This document shows, one piece after another, positions 34,549-47,109 of a stretch of DNA of 64,000 nt. This DNA is from Heliocidaris erythrogramma (lineage: Eukaryota > Echinodermata > Echinoidea > Camarodonta > Echinometridae), in contig CM046853.1 of assembly GCA_025617745.1 (NCBI GenBank), positions 63,125,024 through 63,189,023 of the forward strand. The letters run 5' to 3'. Below the pieces are notes generated by a model that was given only the letters and a program-made list of their open reading frames with translations, was not told the DNA's origin and searched no databases. The translations under genes and the position numbers were made by a program. The stretch's first letter is position 1. Each line of letters begins with the position of its first letter.

Positions 34549-36200
34549 GGCTGTCTCTAGTGTGTCTTCTTCAATCTTCTTATTTTCTTACCTTTCTCTA
34601 TCTTCTTCTCTTTATCTTCTTCTCCTTGTCTTTCACATTTCTTTTCTCTTCCTCACGGTCCTTTCTCTTATTCTTTCATATTGATTCAAAACGAAGGCCA
34701 TCATATTTTGCTTTTTATCTCAGTTGTCAAAAACGAACTGATTTAGCACGAACCTAGATACTGCTTCATAATTATTATGAAACATCATGATCAGCTGCTT
34801 GTCTCTGGCTGACTGTCTCTTTAACACCTTGACCTGTTCGACCAAATCTTTTCCTCTCTCATTTCCTTTACTACTCAAATACCTCGGGGGTATTACCAAT
34901 CCTCTCTTTAAGGTTATGTCATCACATGCACAATTCTATTGTTAAGCGCTTAAGGTTAAGGTTACAAACTTTACCATTATGCAATTATAATCCCGCATTA
35001 CATGCAGAGGCGGCAATACAAAGTCATGGGCAAGTTCGCAATGCTTCACAGTGAAAGTCAAGTTTGTGACGACAGGCTATGTGCACTGTCTTTCGATGCA
35101 GCAGCATCAGCATCATCATCGTTAACGCTTTTGTTATTTAAGCGGTTAGTGGTTTGCTTGAAGTTTGGGCGTTAATTCCACACTGTTCATTTTTGCAATT
35201 AAGGTTACCAAATCTTGGATGTCAACAATACTTATTCTCATTTTTGTCATAATGATCATAATATGCAATACCAAGTACCATGTACCATGCAGAAATGAAT
35301 AAATAATAAATAAATAAATAAATTATTATGATTGTATCGCCTTGTATAATGGGCATAATGTTAGCCGGGTCATAGTCGGGTCACAGCCATAGTGTTTACC
35401 GTCTCAGGTCCATTTCATTTTCTTGGATTTATCGGGAGGTAATGATTGGTACCCCCCCCCCCCCCACACACACACACACCCTTACACACATAAGCGCGCG
35501 CGTTCTTCCAGGTTGAGGAGATTGAGCATGATTTCATTGCACGATCGTTCAAGTTTTACAAAATAAAGGGGAAAATATCTAAAAATAACAATATAAAAAA
35601 TTGGAACTGTAGCTTAGTGAAATATGCTTTGTCAAACTTTCTTCTTATATACAATATGTACAAAGTCCCGTTTCGTTCTAAGAATGGTATCGATGTCTTG
35701 ACAAAGATTTAAACACAAGTTTTTTAAATTTCCTTATTTCAAGTTTCGGGGACGGGTCATAATACCGTATATCAGCAATAAACTATTTCTCGTACTTTAA
35801 TTAACTGATGAAATGGTTCAAGTAAGAAATTGTTTACTTTATTCGTAAGATGTCATTGAGCTTGTATTGTGAGAAAGCAATGATCTTGCACTTTTATTAG
35901 TGACACTGAATCTATGGGGAGGATGATTAGAATCAGTGAAAGTATTATCGCCCTGCTTCACAGGATCATCGTCAAAACATGCCAATATCCTCTCAAGTCA
36001 TCCGAGGTCTGAGGTACTGACGACCCTCCTTTTGTCGCGTTCTTCGTGTCAACTTTGTTTTCACTGGGGTAATTCGAAAATAGTTTTTGCTTTTTGCTGT
36101 AGCATCACCGTTTGCATCATCACTATCGTCTATCGCCACCTTTTCTCCATCGACTATACCTCCTTCTTACATTTTAATACTCCTATACCTTCTGCTACTT
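34380..36200. other. Intergenic, no gene seen
   Basis: Region upstream of SNX4 with a CT microsatellite (34,503-34,546), an AAAT run near 35,305, and a C/CA tract near 35,451-35,480. I see no coding sequence or RNA gene here. Confidence 0.5.
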
Positions 36201-36204
36201 TTAA

Positions 36205-36318
36205 TTCTTCTTCTTCTCTTCTTCTTCTTCTTCTTCTTCTTCTTCTTCTTTCTTCTCCTCCTCCTCCTTATTGTATCCCCGGCAGTATGCCGGAGGATAC
36301 TTTGGATTCAGCAGCGTT

Positions 36319-36364
<46 letters not shown>
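36205..36364. repeat. CTT and GCC trinucleotide microsatellites
   Basis: CTT repeats at 36,205-36,270 and about 14 GCC units at 36,321-36,364. Between them is ccccggcagtatgccggagg, a small hairpin. The poly-Ala/Arg/Pro open frames over the GCC run are artefacts. Confidence 0.9.
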
Positions 36365-36384
36365 GTCACATTCTTGTGTGCGCT

Positions 36385-37945
36385 CTAGCGGTCACATTTC
36401 TCGACGAATTTCTTTCAGACTTCCTATGGACGTGCATCTTGGTAAAATCTGGACCCCTATAGTTTCTGGTGATGCTGCCCCCAGTGTTCCGTCTTTTATA
36501 GGGTAAAAGGCCATATTTTGGGGGAAAGTTTGTGTGCGCTCTAGCGGTCACATTTCTCAACGGATTTTGTTCAAATTTTGTATGAAGGTGTCTCTTGGTA
36601 AAATCTGGAACCCTATAGATTTTGGTGATGCTGCCCCCAGTGTTCCGTCTTTTATAGGGTCAAAGGTCATATTTTGATAGATGTCTTGTGTGTACTCTTG
36701 TGTGCGCTCTGGCGGTCACATTTCTCAACGGATTTTGTTCAAATTTTACATGAAGTGTCTCTTGGTGTAATTTAAAACCTATAGTGTTTGGTGATGCTGC
36801 CCCAGTGTCCCGTCTTTTATAGGGTCAAAGGTCATACTTCAGGACATGTCGTGAGTGCACTCTGCAGGCCACATTTCTCAATGGATTTTGTTCAAATTTT
36901 GTATGGAGATGTATCTTGGTATAATCTACACATGTTTACTATTTCGTGATGCTGCCCTCATTGTTCCGTCCTTTATAGGGTCAAAGGTCATTTTTTCATT
37001 TCTTGCACTCTTACTTCTGCATTTCTTGACGGATTTCGTTCAAATTTTGCATGAAGGTGTCCCTTGGTGTAATCTAAAAACCTGTAGTTTTTGGTGATGC
37101 TGCCACCAGTGTCCCGTCTTTTATAGGGTCAAAGGTCATACTTCAAGGGATGGCGTGAGTTCACTCTGCAGGCCACATTTCTTGATGGATTTCTTTCAAA
37201 TTTTGTATGGAGATGTATCTTGGTAAAATCTACACATCTTTACTGTTTGGTGATGCTGCCCTCATTGTTCCGTCCTTTATAGGGTCAAAGCTCATTTGTC
37301 CCTTTTGTGCACTCTTACTTCTGCATTTCTTGACGGATTTCATTCAAATTTTGTATGGAGATGTATCTTGGTATAATCTACACATATTTAATTTTTGGTG
37401 ATGCTGCCATCATTGTTCCGTCCTTTATAGGGTCAAAGGTCATTTTTCCATTTCTTGCACTCTTACTTCTGCATTTCTTGACGGATTGCGTTCAAATTTT
37501 GCATGAAGGTGTCACTTGGTGTAATCTAAAAACCTGTAGTTTTTGGTGATGCTGCCACCAGTGTCCCGTCTTTTATAGGGTCAAAGGTCATACTTCAAGG
37601 GATGGCGTGAGTTCACTCTGCAGGCCACATTTCTTGATGGATTTCTTTCAAATTTTGTATGGAGATGTATCTTGGTATAATCTACACATCTTTACTGTTT
37701 GGTGATGCTGCCCTCATTGTTCCGTCCTTTATAGGGTCAAAGCTCATTTGTCCCTTTTGTGCACTCTTACTTCTGCATTTCTTGACGGATTTCATTCAAA
37801 TTTTGTATGTAGGTCCATTATAGATTACACCTCTACAGTTTTTGGTGATGCTGCCTCTAGTGTTCCGTCTTTCATAGGATCAAAGGTCATATTTTAGTGG
37901 ATGTCTTATGTGCGCTCTGAGGTCATATTTCTTCCGAATTTTCTA
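36385..37945. repeat. Tandem array with 452-bp higher-order period and DR1 motif in each unit
   Basis: About ten units of 144-165 bp. Each has a phrase like catttcttgacggattt, then ttcaaattttg, ggtgatgctgcc, gttccgtc, ttatagggtcaaaggtcat. The GGGTCAAAGGTCA motif (or a variant) starts at about 36,501, 36,657, 36,822, 36,978, 37,126, 37,282, 37,430, 37,578, 37,734 and 37,878. In the right half, three-unit blocks repeat exactly every 452 bp (36,978/37,430; 37,126/37,578; 37,282/37,734). Confidence 0.9.
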
Positions 37946-38299
37946 TAAAAATGCATTATACTCTAATCTACACAAATCGTTTTGGTAATGCTGCTCCTGG
38001 TGTTGACAATATTCCGGCCACTGGTGGCAATTTCTACACCATCCTTTTGTTTGAGGAGGGGATGGGGGAGGGTCTTTGTCCCTCCTACAAATCGCTGCCA
38101 GCGCCGGGGGATACATTTCGCATTGCGCGGCACGAGGAATGCACATTTCTAGTTATCATTATATTCTTTCGTTTCTCTGCTATTCTTATCACACACATAT
38201 ATAGTTAAATTTGCTTAAATCAATTCAATCTCATTCCTCCAAAAATACCCTCCTTTCACATTCTCCTATTTGGAATCCTCTCGATTGTATAGCTAGAAT

Positions 38300-38396
38300 A
38301 ATTCCCCCTCCCTCCCCCCCCCTCTCTCTCTCTCTCTCTCTTCATTCCTCCTCTCTCCCTCCCTCCCCCCCCCCCCCCCTCTCTCTCTCTCTCTAT
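38300..38396. repeat. C and CT low-complexity tract
   Basis: Two poly(C) runs alternating with CT microsatellite. Confidence 0.9.
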
Positions 38397-38399
38397 TCC

Positions 38400-40850
38400 T
38401 ATTTTTTTTTACTGTACAGACCTTCTTTCCCATGAATTGATTGGGGTTTCATACAGGAAAGATTTGAAATATCAATTACCATCTTCATCTATGATAAAGT
38501 CTCCCAAATTAAAAAAAGATTGTAAGCACAGTCCATACAATTAACGTTACTGCCACATCGTCAACACTGCAAACAAGATGCAACGGGAGCTCAGGGACAC
38601 TCTTCTCAAAGCAGTGTTAAATCCATCGTTTTCTACTTTCCCTTTCCAAATAATTTCTCTATCATGAAATCAAAATGGGAAAACCCTGGTGAAAGCTTTG
38701 CTTTTCTTTCGTTCCCGATGAATCATTCCTGCAAAAAGGTTAGAGACTATTTTACGGAAATGATGTCAGACGACAGCCAGTCCTGTAAAATATTGTAACC
38801 TCTGACAGAGTAGGAAGCGTTTATTACTGAGGAGGGACAGACGAGTTTTGCGTGAACAGGATTAGGACAATTACCCGAACTGTCCTTCTTCTCAGTTCGT
38901 TGTATGTGTCACTGACTGTGAAAAAAGCATTTTGTGGGGCTCTTTGAGTTGTGATACATGTATTTCACTGATAGTCACCATTTACGAAGGATTTCGATAC
39001 CATCCCCTGGCGCTTACACGAACACCCCTCTACAACTAGTCGACTCGCCTACGATAGAGAAACTATTCTACCTGTCATACACTTCGCCGACACAAAGTCT
39101 ATTTGACATATATTTTCAAAGAACTCGCTGAACTTGAAATCCAACTCTCGTTTTTTTTTTCTTCTCTGGACTTCAGAAAATGTTTGACACGCGTACGTTT
39201 GGTACATGTCTTGTTGTGATCCAATCGGAGTAAGTTCGTAGGGCTTGTTCGATGACCTCGTTTGTCAATCGCGATAAACATTTTGTTTTATTCCGAGTAT
39301 TATACCTTTCACGTGAGAACTTGGAAGTTTGATTTTTGATCTCACCAGCGTTGTCTTATAACTCTGATTTTTCGTGTATCCTGCATGTGAACGAGTAATT
39401 GTATCGCTTTTACAAGTTTTTGCTCTTTAGTTATCAACGATCGATTGTTTTATTGCATCAGTCTGATACCCAAGATCAAAGTGATAATATTAATTTCATT
39501 CCCAAATCAAGTGCTTATTGAGATCCAGTCATTAAGATTAGCCTGCTTCAACATACTGATTTGATTTGATCTACGCTTATATTTGCACCATAAACTCCTT
39601 TTCGTGTAAAAAGTTTTTGTCAAAAACTGGCTCATCTTGGATTACGGCATCGCCGATTGTACGACAAATTGGTTTCGCCAGCTTATGCCCAGGGGGAGGC
39701 GAAGTTCTTCATGTAAACTTGGTCGTGGGATTCCGGCTCCTTACTAGAGGCAGTATCACCCTTACTTATCCCTTTTCGTCTCCTCGAATTTTGAAAGAAG
39801 TTCAACCAGAGGAATAAGAGGGGTGTATTACGAAAAGTGGAAGAAAAAAATTGATCCTAATTAAGAAAGAGGTGTTGATCCAGAGCTGCAACTGAAGCGT
39901 GGATTTGGAATACTGAGAACATGTTTATAGGGTGTTAATTGAGCGCTGATTTGGAGGTAATTTGTTAGTGTCTTCCGTCCAGCTAACCTTGATATATGCA
40001 GGAGGATCCATCGTATTTTACGGACTGTTCGAGATGGATATCAAAATTAATTTGACGATCTTCATGATTGGTGAGTATGTAACTTGTATATTAGAATTAT
40101 TTCAAAGGCTTAGTGTAGACATCATTCGAATCTATCATGATTAGACCAACAAAAAAGAAATCCAAAGTAACTCAAGAGAGTCCAATCTTTCCTAAGTAAG
40201 AGCGGTCGATGTCATTGAACTGAAAGTTTTATTATCTGTAAAAAGATAAAGAGAGTCCTCTGTATCCTTTTTTACAAAGATAACATGAAGTTGAAAATGC
40301 TAAGTCTAACTTTTTCCATTGTTAACAGAAATCCACTTCGGAATTCTCCTGCTTGTCACTTTGAATGAGATCGTTATTGTTTTCGTAGTTGTTGTTAGTA
40401 TTTGTGTTTCAGTATAGAGATTGCGCTATTTATTCTCCGAAATATCATATGCATGTCCATCAATAATTCAGTGGCATAATAAATCATGCTAGTTTTTACG
40501 ACATTGCCTTCTCTGTATTATGAACCAGATCATCTGTGGCAGCGTCAACCGTGCAAGTTATGCGTTCATTATATTTGAGATTTCATAGAAGACCTTTAAT
40601 ATTCTCTGTTACATGCTGTAACACTTCTCTCTATAACCCGCATACACCTCATTTTAGAAGTAGGCTATACGAGTTGAAGAGATAGGGACTTCTGAAAATA
40701 ATACTCTCAGTTTCCTATAAGTCAATGTATTAAGCATAGCTACTGTATATACACGATAATAGGCATTTGTGTTGGTGATATAAATTCCTAATAGTATTCG
40801 CCGTATTTAGGCATATATACGTTAATGGATGGTGGCTTTATTTATGTAGG
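38400..40850. other. Intergenic or unidentified 5' region
   Basis: No gene is recognised. One exon-like block, about 40,006-40,071 on the plus strand, has an acceptor-like tatatgcag, a 21-codon frame reading GSIVFYGLFEMDIKINLTIF, and a consensus donor (gtgagtatg). It has no family match and no recognised partner exon. Confidence 0.25.
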
Positions 40851-40852
40851 CA

Positions 40853-40900
40853 GGGTCAGATCCAGGGGGTGGGGGAGGGGGGGGGGGGGGTGGCTGATGC
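40853..40900. repeat. Dispersed 'agatccaggggg' repeat with poly(G)
   Basis: cagggtcagatccagggggt followed by a G-rich run and gatgcccgggcccc, similar in layout to copies near 29,053, 43,160 and 63,471. Confidence 0.5.
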
Positions 40901-40999
40901 CCGGGCCCCTGGAAAAAGTAAAGACACCCCAAAATGTCGATGACACTTTTTTCTGGTTATCTGTTTATCCAGAATAATTTTTGACAACGGTCTTCAATT

Positions 41000-41135
41000 C
41001 AGGACCCCATCTTATAAAGAGTCCTCCAATCAATGGCAAATTTCCAATCTACCATCTCTTAAGTACAGAGTTGCAATTGATTATCAATAATTGTTATGTG
41101 CAATCAATCGCAACTCTTTATAAGACGGTGCCCTG
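41000..41135. mobile_element. MITE, 136 bp, TIR CAGG..TCTTATAAAGAGT
   Basis: The left end caggaccccatcttataaag and the right end inverted as cagggcaccgtcttataaag pair over about 40 bp with some mismatches. The inner arms carry caatcaatcgcaactc-type sequence. This is a non-autonomous hairpin transposon. Confidence 0.7.
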
Positions 41136-42779
41136 ATCTTTAATGCTGTTTTGTCCAAATTTACGAAAATTAAACTCCTTTCCTCTTGCACATTTTCACT
41201 AATTCTGACCTCCTTGGGTCAGTCAGTTAATTCACATTCAGTGAATTTCTAACACTGTGCATATTATGTTTGTTTTTCATTTATATTCATCTGGTACAAT
41301 ACAATTTGTGGCGGAAAAAATGGAGAATGGAATATGAACACTGGGTGCTACTTTGCATGTACCACAATTTTACTACAATTCGCATTTTTAATTTCGCCTC
41401 CGTGAGCTACATCGGTTTTTATCTTGCAGTTGGTGTGTGTGTGTTGAGTATTTATCAGATATTATCAATCATATCAATCAGATCTGAATATTTACGTCTT
41501 AGGACTAACCTTTAATGTCCCATCCGAAGGACGTGACTCTAACCGGGCCCCATGATCAGAGTCATTTGACCACAGAAATGACCACAAAAAAGACCATCCC
41601 ACATCAGGCACATGGGTGCACCCCACCCCCATTTCCCACTCCCCAGCGTTGAAGCCTAAACTGTGGCGGCACCAGAACTGTCATAACTGTTTTGTGTTTC
41701 ATAAGTTCAAATACCACATGAAATGATTGAATCATTCATGTGTATTAACACATGACGGATGTACATCCAATCAGTCGACTTTATACGATGTCATCTGCTG
41801 GTATTGCTCCAATTGGCAATATTCAAAATGGCGAACAGCCAATGATGCAACCTGTTCGATCTTTCCGCTTGAAAGTAGATCCGGAGACTGGTAATTATTG
41901 ATGATGCTCAATTCGAAGAAAAATTAGATGCAAGCCTTTTATATTATGAGTCTTCTACTACTAGTAACCCATGGAAAAAGTATAAAATACCAGTAAAAGT
42001 ACCCTAAATTTTTTGGCGATTCGATTATTGCGTTAACTGTTTACGTTGTGATATCAAGAAAAAAATTATCTTGAATAATTTGAATATCATTTACATCGGC
42101 TATGGTCTAATCCCTTTGTTTTCTTTTTGCATGAAATAATACTCGTCCTTATATTTCTTGGTGATGTGGACAAATGTGTTAGCCCACGAATTACGGTCTG
42201 CCAATTGTATTTATGACAAAACTAGTCAAAATAGTAACATATCTAAATCGTGACAAAACATTGATCTCTGGTATGAGGCATTGGGATGAAACCTTTCCAT
42301 TAAAAAAAATATTTTTTGGCTGTCAGAAAAGAGCAATGTTCAATGGAATTCTCGAAGACCTGTCGTACTACTATAGTCAGACGGATTCCTTTCTGATTCT
42401 GCTTCTGTCTGAAATGCTGAAAATTGGTGCATGAGAATGTAACTTAGGAGGGTATTATAAAGTGATAGATCGTATCTCTTCCGCTTGTAAACTGAGCAAA
42501 GTGGATGGGGTCCCAGAGAGACTATCGGTTAACGCTTGACCGTATTCATGTTTGCCCTTTTAAGGGAATGTAACAGCGGGCTTCATGTGATTTTATTTCT
42601 CGATCCTTCTTGAAGAGTTTTTCTCTTTTGTCTTCATTTTCTAACATTATGTTAAATATCCTATTATCAGTTATCCTAATGACTTGATCCTTGGTGACTC
42701 TGTAGAACCGAGTCCATAAAGCATTATTCAATTACATTTCCTTATGGCGTCCTTCTTGATTTGACATTTCCCCCTTTTC

Positions 42780-44690
42780 CCTTTTCTCTTTTCGATTTCT
42801 TTTCTGTCACTGGAAGTGCTTAGGATCTTCAGGAAAATACTCCGTATGACCATCGTCATGTATATATGATTCTTTTGGGAGAGGCAGCTGGTGCTTGGGG
42901 GAGAGAGCTGCTCCTATACAATATACCAACAAAAATAACGATCATTAATGAACCTATATAAATATCAAATGTACCAACAAATATATACCAAAAATGGACA
43001 TATGACAAATATATACCAAAAATGGGCATATTTCGATTCTCCCCTCACCCCCCCCCCCCCCTCCCCCTTTGGGTATGCCAGTGGCATGGCGTCTAAAGAC
43101 TAAACCAATGACCCGTAGATGAGAGATGAAAGCAACTTTAAAGTCTATCACAGGAGAAAATGGATCCAGGATTCTGTGAAAGGTTGGGGGGGGGGGCACA
43201 GTTCCAGAAAAAATCTAAGAATTTGTTTTTTTTAATCTCTTTTCGGTGCCTTTTGGCACTAAAACTTTAAAGGGGCACAATCACAAAATTATTGGGCATA
43301 TATTTCTTTCGTGGTACTTTTAGATTTGCCGCATTAGCTAATTTTAGAGGGGCACCGGGCCGGTTGTGATACCCCTCCCTTCCTGAATACGCCAATGGAT
43401 CTATTATGATGAGAAATATGATATTATCTATAGACAGATACTGAGGGTACAACTGGTAGGATTTGATCTGGGATTCTGTTCCATACAGACTGGTTTGTCC
43501 CGAGAGTGTCTGGCACACTGGCTCTGATTTCCGAAACGGAATACCAACATTCGGGTTCGACTAATGTTCCCATTTTATACACCCGATCATCTCAAATAAT
43601 CCTCCATAGTTTTTAGAATTCCGGGAGTTTTCGATTTCATTCTGAATAAAGTCGCGAGCATGATGCGGAAAGCGTAAAGTACTGTGAATGAAATTGGTTG
43701 AACAGTTGAAAGTCTTTGTTTGCCACAGTAACTCAAAGTTGACCAAATACCCTTTCACAGCAATAATATCAGAACTTGACCGGCATTATATTCTGGTAAT
43801 ATCTGAGGGGATTCTTCATTGCTTGCAAACCACAAACTTAAAGAGACGGTTGCATTCTGGTGGAGATGAAACATGTTTTGTGAGCTTTTGCGTTATATTC
43901 ATTACTGTGTAGAAGATTATCAACGTCACTTGAAAAGCCCTCATATCATTTTGGTGTATAACATTGTTTTAACTAGTCCCATATACCCATATTTGACAGT
44001 GTGCAGTATTCTTTTTACTGTGTAAGTGATTTTCGGCAAGACCCAGTTTGGGCTTAATTTGTATCGTGAATCCCGCAATACACATGTACTACATTATCGA
44101 CGTTTCCCAACAACTTTAATCTAGACAGTTCTTTGACAGTGCAGTCGCATGGCCAATACTGTAAGCTAAAAAATACACAAATTATTTTTTCAGGCCTCAG
44201 GTACCCTTTAAACATCTTGGATTATAATATGTTGGCTCAGAATTTCTAAATAAAATAAGGATATCCTTGTTTCAAAAAGGCTGTGTGTTAAAGCATATAT
44301 ACTCGTATATACTTTCTAATAATGTTTTGGAATATAATTACAATACACTATTTACAATATAATTAATTATTATAATTACTGTTGGATAAAATGAATGAAA
44401 TTATTTCAAATCAAACTAAAATATCAAATCTTATTACAAGTAGAATATCTTACTCGTGTACGTATTTGTACTTGCTACGCATAAATATTGAGTGATATTT
44501 TTTTTTAATTACAAGTATTTATATAAAACTCTCAACTTAAGAGGAATGAGTCACACGTTGTTTTGGGAATTAAATCAAATGATCAAAGTTTGAAGAACTT
44601 TTATGTTCTAGAAAACAGAATTGGTCTTGTATTTTACGCATCTGTATATGCTGTGCTATTGTCAGTTTTATCAAATGTAAAAATTTCTTC
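42780..44690. other. Intergenic, repeat fragments only
   Basis: Contains poly(C) at 43,048, a G-tract repeat copy at 43,160-43,200 (atggatccaggattctgtga), and ggggcac phrases near 43,272 and 43,349. No gene is recognised. Confidence 0.5.
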
Positions 44691-44975
44691 CCAAAACCGC
44701 AAAGAATGAGTCACTTTTGAATTCCATGCAAAAACGTAAGGAAGATTGCGGTATGTACTAGCTGCTCTGTATACAAGAAACCACAAGTCGTTGACACAAT
44801 TTTTTCACACACAATATTTAAATGAAACTTAATAATAATGTAGCGAAAGGAAAACCATAATCCTACTTTGTTGATCAATTCCATCATTATCATTTGATTT
44901 GCATTATGTTGTGGCAATGCCTTGGTTAACGAACTAATACTTAAATTTCCCTGCACTAACAAGTCACATTGAACA

Positions 44976-45183
44976 CACACACACACACCCCCCCCCCCCC
45001 ACACACATATATATATACATGTATATATATATATATATATAAACGACTAATGGGTACATTAGGAGGACAGTTTTTCTGTCTACCTAATGTAGGGGTCGCT
45101 ATTATGACGGAATAAACTGCATTGTTATAGGTGTCGACTTAATGTACCCGTTAGTCAAATATATATATATATATATATATATA
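44976..45183. mobile_element. Short TIR element inside a TA microsatellite
   Basis: A CA/poly(C) tract (44,976-45,005) and TA repeats (45,005-45,042 and 45,159-45,182) flank an element with ends GACTAATGGGTACATTA (45,045-45,061) and TAATGTACCCGTTAGTC (45,140-45,156). Insertion into TA and flanking TA on both sides would suit a mariner-type target choice. Confidence 0.6.
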
Positions 45184-46624
45184 CATGCATGTACAAGGAA
45201 ATGGAAATTTGTGGATGATAAGGACAAATTCCTAAAGTATCGGGCAAAGATAATATGAAATGTCAATTCATAAATCAAGATTCTGACATCGCATGATCGC
45301 AATGAGAACGAGATGTTGGAATGAAAGTTCATCCTTGCGAACCAACGAAGAAGAAAGTAAAGGGCAAATTCCTTCGTTTTATTTTTTTTTTCAATTAATA
45401 TTGATTCGATATACTTCGAAGAATATCACCTATCAACTGTAGATAAGTCCTGTTTTTCGACAAGACATGCAGATAGTCTCTGGAAGAAAACAAACAAATA
45501 AACCACAATTTCTTGATCACTGGGAAATGAAATACCAGAACAAGGCTCTGTCCTATTTAACATATTACCACAAACCATGTATGGACCAGTTATAGATGTT
45601 CAAGGTCTATTTATGGTGAACCTCTTGTTCAAGTTTTATGTAACGGTCAAGGAAAATGCTTACTCTTTTATAAAAGAAGGAAGGAAGGAAAATTTATAAA
45701 CGTAGTATTGTTTGTATCCTAAGCGTAGGGGCGTATATGGGGGCACTGGAGGACAGTGAGCGCCCTTTCCGCTATTATTCTGAGGGGGAAGGGGGTAATA
45801 CTTTGTAATCCTGTATTATGAGCTTTTGGTCAATGAGATCCCCCCCCCCCCTTCCAAGAAAATGGATCGACGCCACTGCCTACACACACTATTGACAAAA
45901 GCATCACCCCCCTCCCTCTACACTCACCCGCTTCATGTACACAAACCAGTATCCATCTACACACTCTAAGATACTTTTTTTATCTCCAATATATCTATAT
46001 CTTCAATATATCTATATCTTCAATACGTTATCATCAAAGTTATGCCTTTTCCTGGTCCCACCACATAGGTTTTCATGTTCTTGAATAATAATTACCCTAT
46101 CTTCAACTGCAAAGACTCACGTATTTCCCTCAGACGTACAGTGCACAACGCAAGACCTTCCACTTTCGCTTTGAGCTTTGTAATATCGGATAACCCCCGT
46201 GCGATGACTCATGATGCAATGTCATGGTGATAAAATAGATTTCTACATTGATTTACGATACCAATGCAGAGATTTGGGTGCAAGACTCATATATATTTTG
46301 CTCTGTCAAGATAACCGTGTTGTAAACATGTCAGGGAGGATGATCATTTTTCAACGATGAGGGGCGGGTGAATGGACGTTTAAACTCCAAAAGAATGCCC
46401 TGACAGATCACACACAGTCATTACAATATAATTAACTGATTAATGCAAAGGGACTGTTATCAAAAGCACAAACATTGATAATGAAGATATACGTCACGCC
46501 TCACTTCTTACAAACCGATTTAAACAATTTGTATATTAATTACTTCAAATATGCCAATCGTAATAATAGTAACTACATACTTGATTTCAACTTCCTTTGG
46601 TGAATCGCATATAGTGCATCCTCT

Positions 46625-47052
46625 TCCAGCATGCCTTTGCAGCTCAACGTATGGCATTTTACTCTCCGGACTGTGAATCAGAAGGTACTGGGTTCGAATC
46701 CCTGCTGCAGCACTAACGTCCTTTGACAAACCATTAATCTACATTTACCACACTCGACCCAGGTGCAGAATATGGGTTCCTACCGGTAGGATTTATTTCT
46801 TGAATGCACTGAGCTCTACGGTTGCAGCAGCTATAAAGCCGGTGTAATAGTATCCAAATTCCTTTGGAAGCGCATAAAAACGTTACATTATAATGTGAAA
46901 TTGACAGTCTAGAACACTTCAAATCTTGCCTCAAAACATACCTATTTCAGCATGTGTGTAAATAATGACTTTATTGGAGGAGCCTGTGCCTTTGAATGTT
47001 GTTAACAGAAATATGGCGCCATACAAATGCTGTGAATCATCATCATCATCAT
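46625..47052 (+). mobile_element. tRNA-derived SINE with LINE-like tail
   Basis: The head has GCAGCTCAACGTATGG (degraded box A region), an anticodon-arm-like segment ctccggactgtgaatcagaa, and a perfect pol III box B, GGTTCGAATCC, at 46,691-46,701. The tail includes aatcttgcctcaaaacatac and ends in atggcgccatacaaatgctg followed by an ATC repeat. The tail phrase encodes a CLKTYLFQH-like string, the usual C-terminus of LINE ORF2, so a partner LINE 3' end is likely. It is not a functional tRNA. Confidence 0.7.
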
Positions 47053-47071
47053 TTGCACTATACAAGAACGG

Positions 47072-47109
<38 letters not shown>

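Noticed and set aside
35936..36506. 150- and 139-codon open frames with poly-Arg, poly-Ala or poly-Pro
   Set aside because: They depend on the CTT and GCC microsatellites and have no other protein-like content.
36855..37549. Repeated 64-80-codon open frames (PSFIGSKVIF)
   Set aside because: They are the tandem array read in one frame; the frame is lost when unit length changes and no family is matched.
36385..37945. CRISPR-like array
   Set aside because: Repeats are ~150 bp with no short repeat/unique spacer alternation, and the genome is eukaryotic.
46640..46715. Possible tRNA gene
   Set aside because: Box B is perfect but the acceptor and anticodon stems do not pair properly and the sequence continues into a SINE tail.
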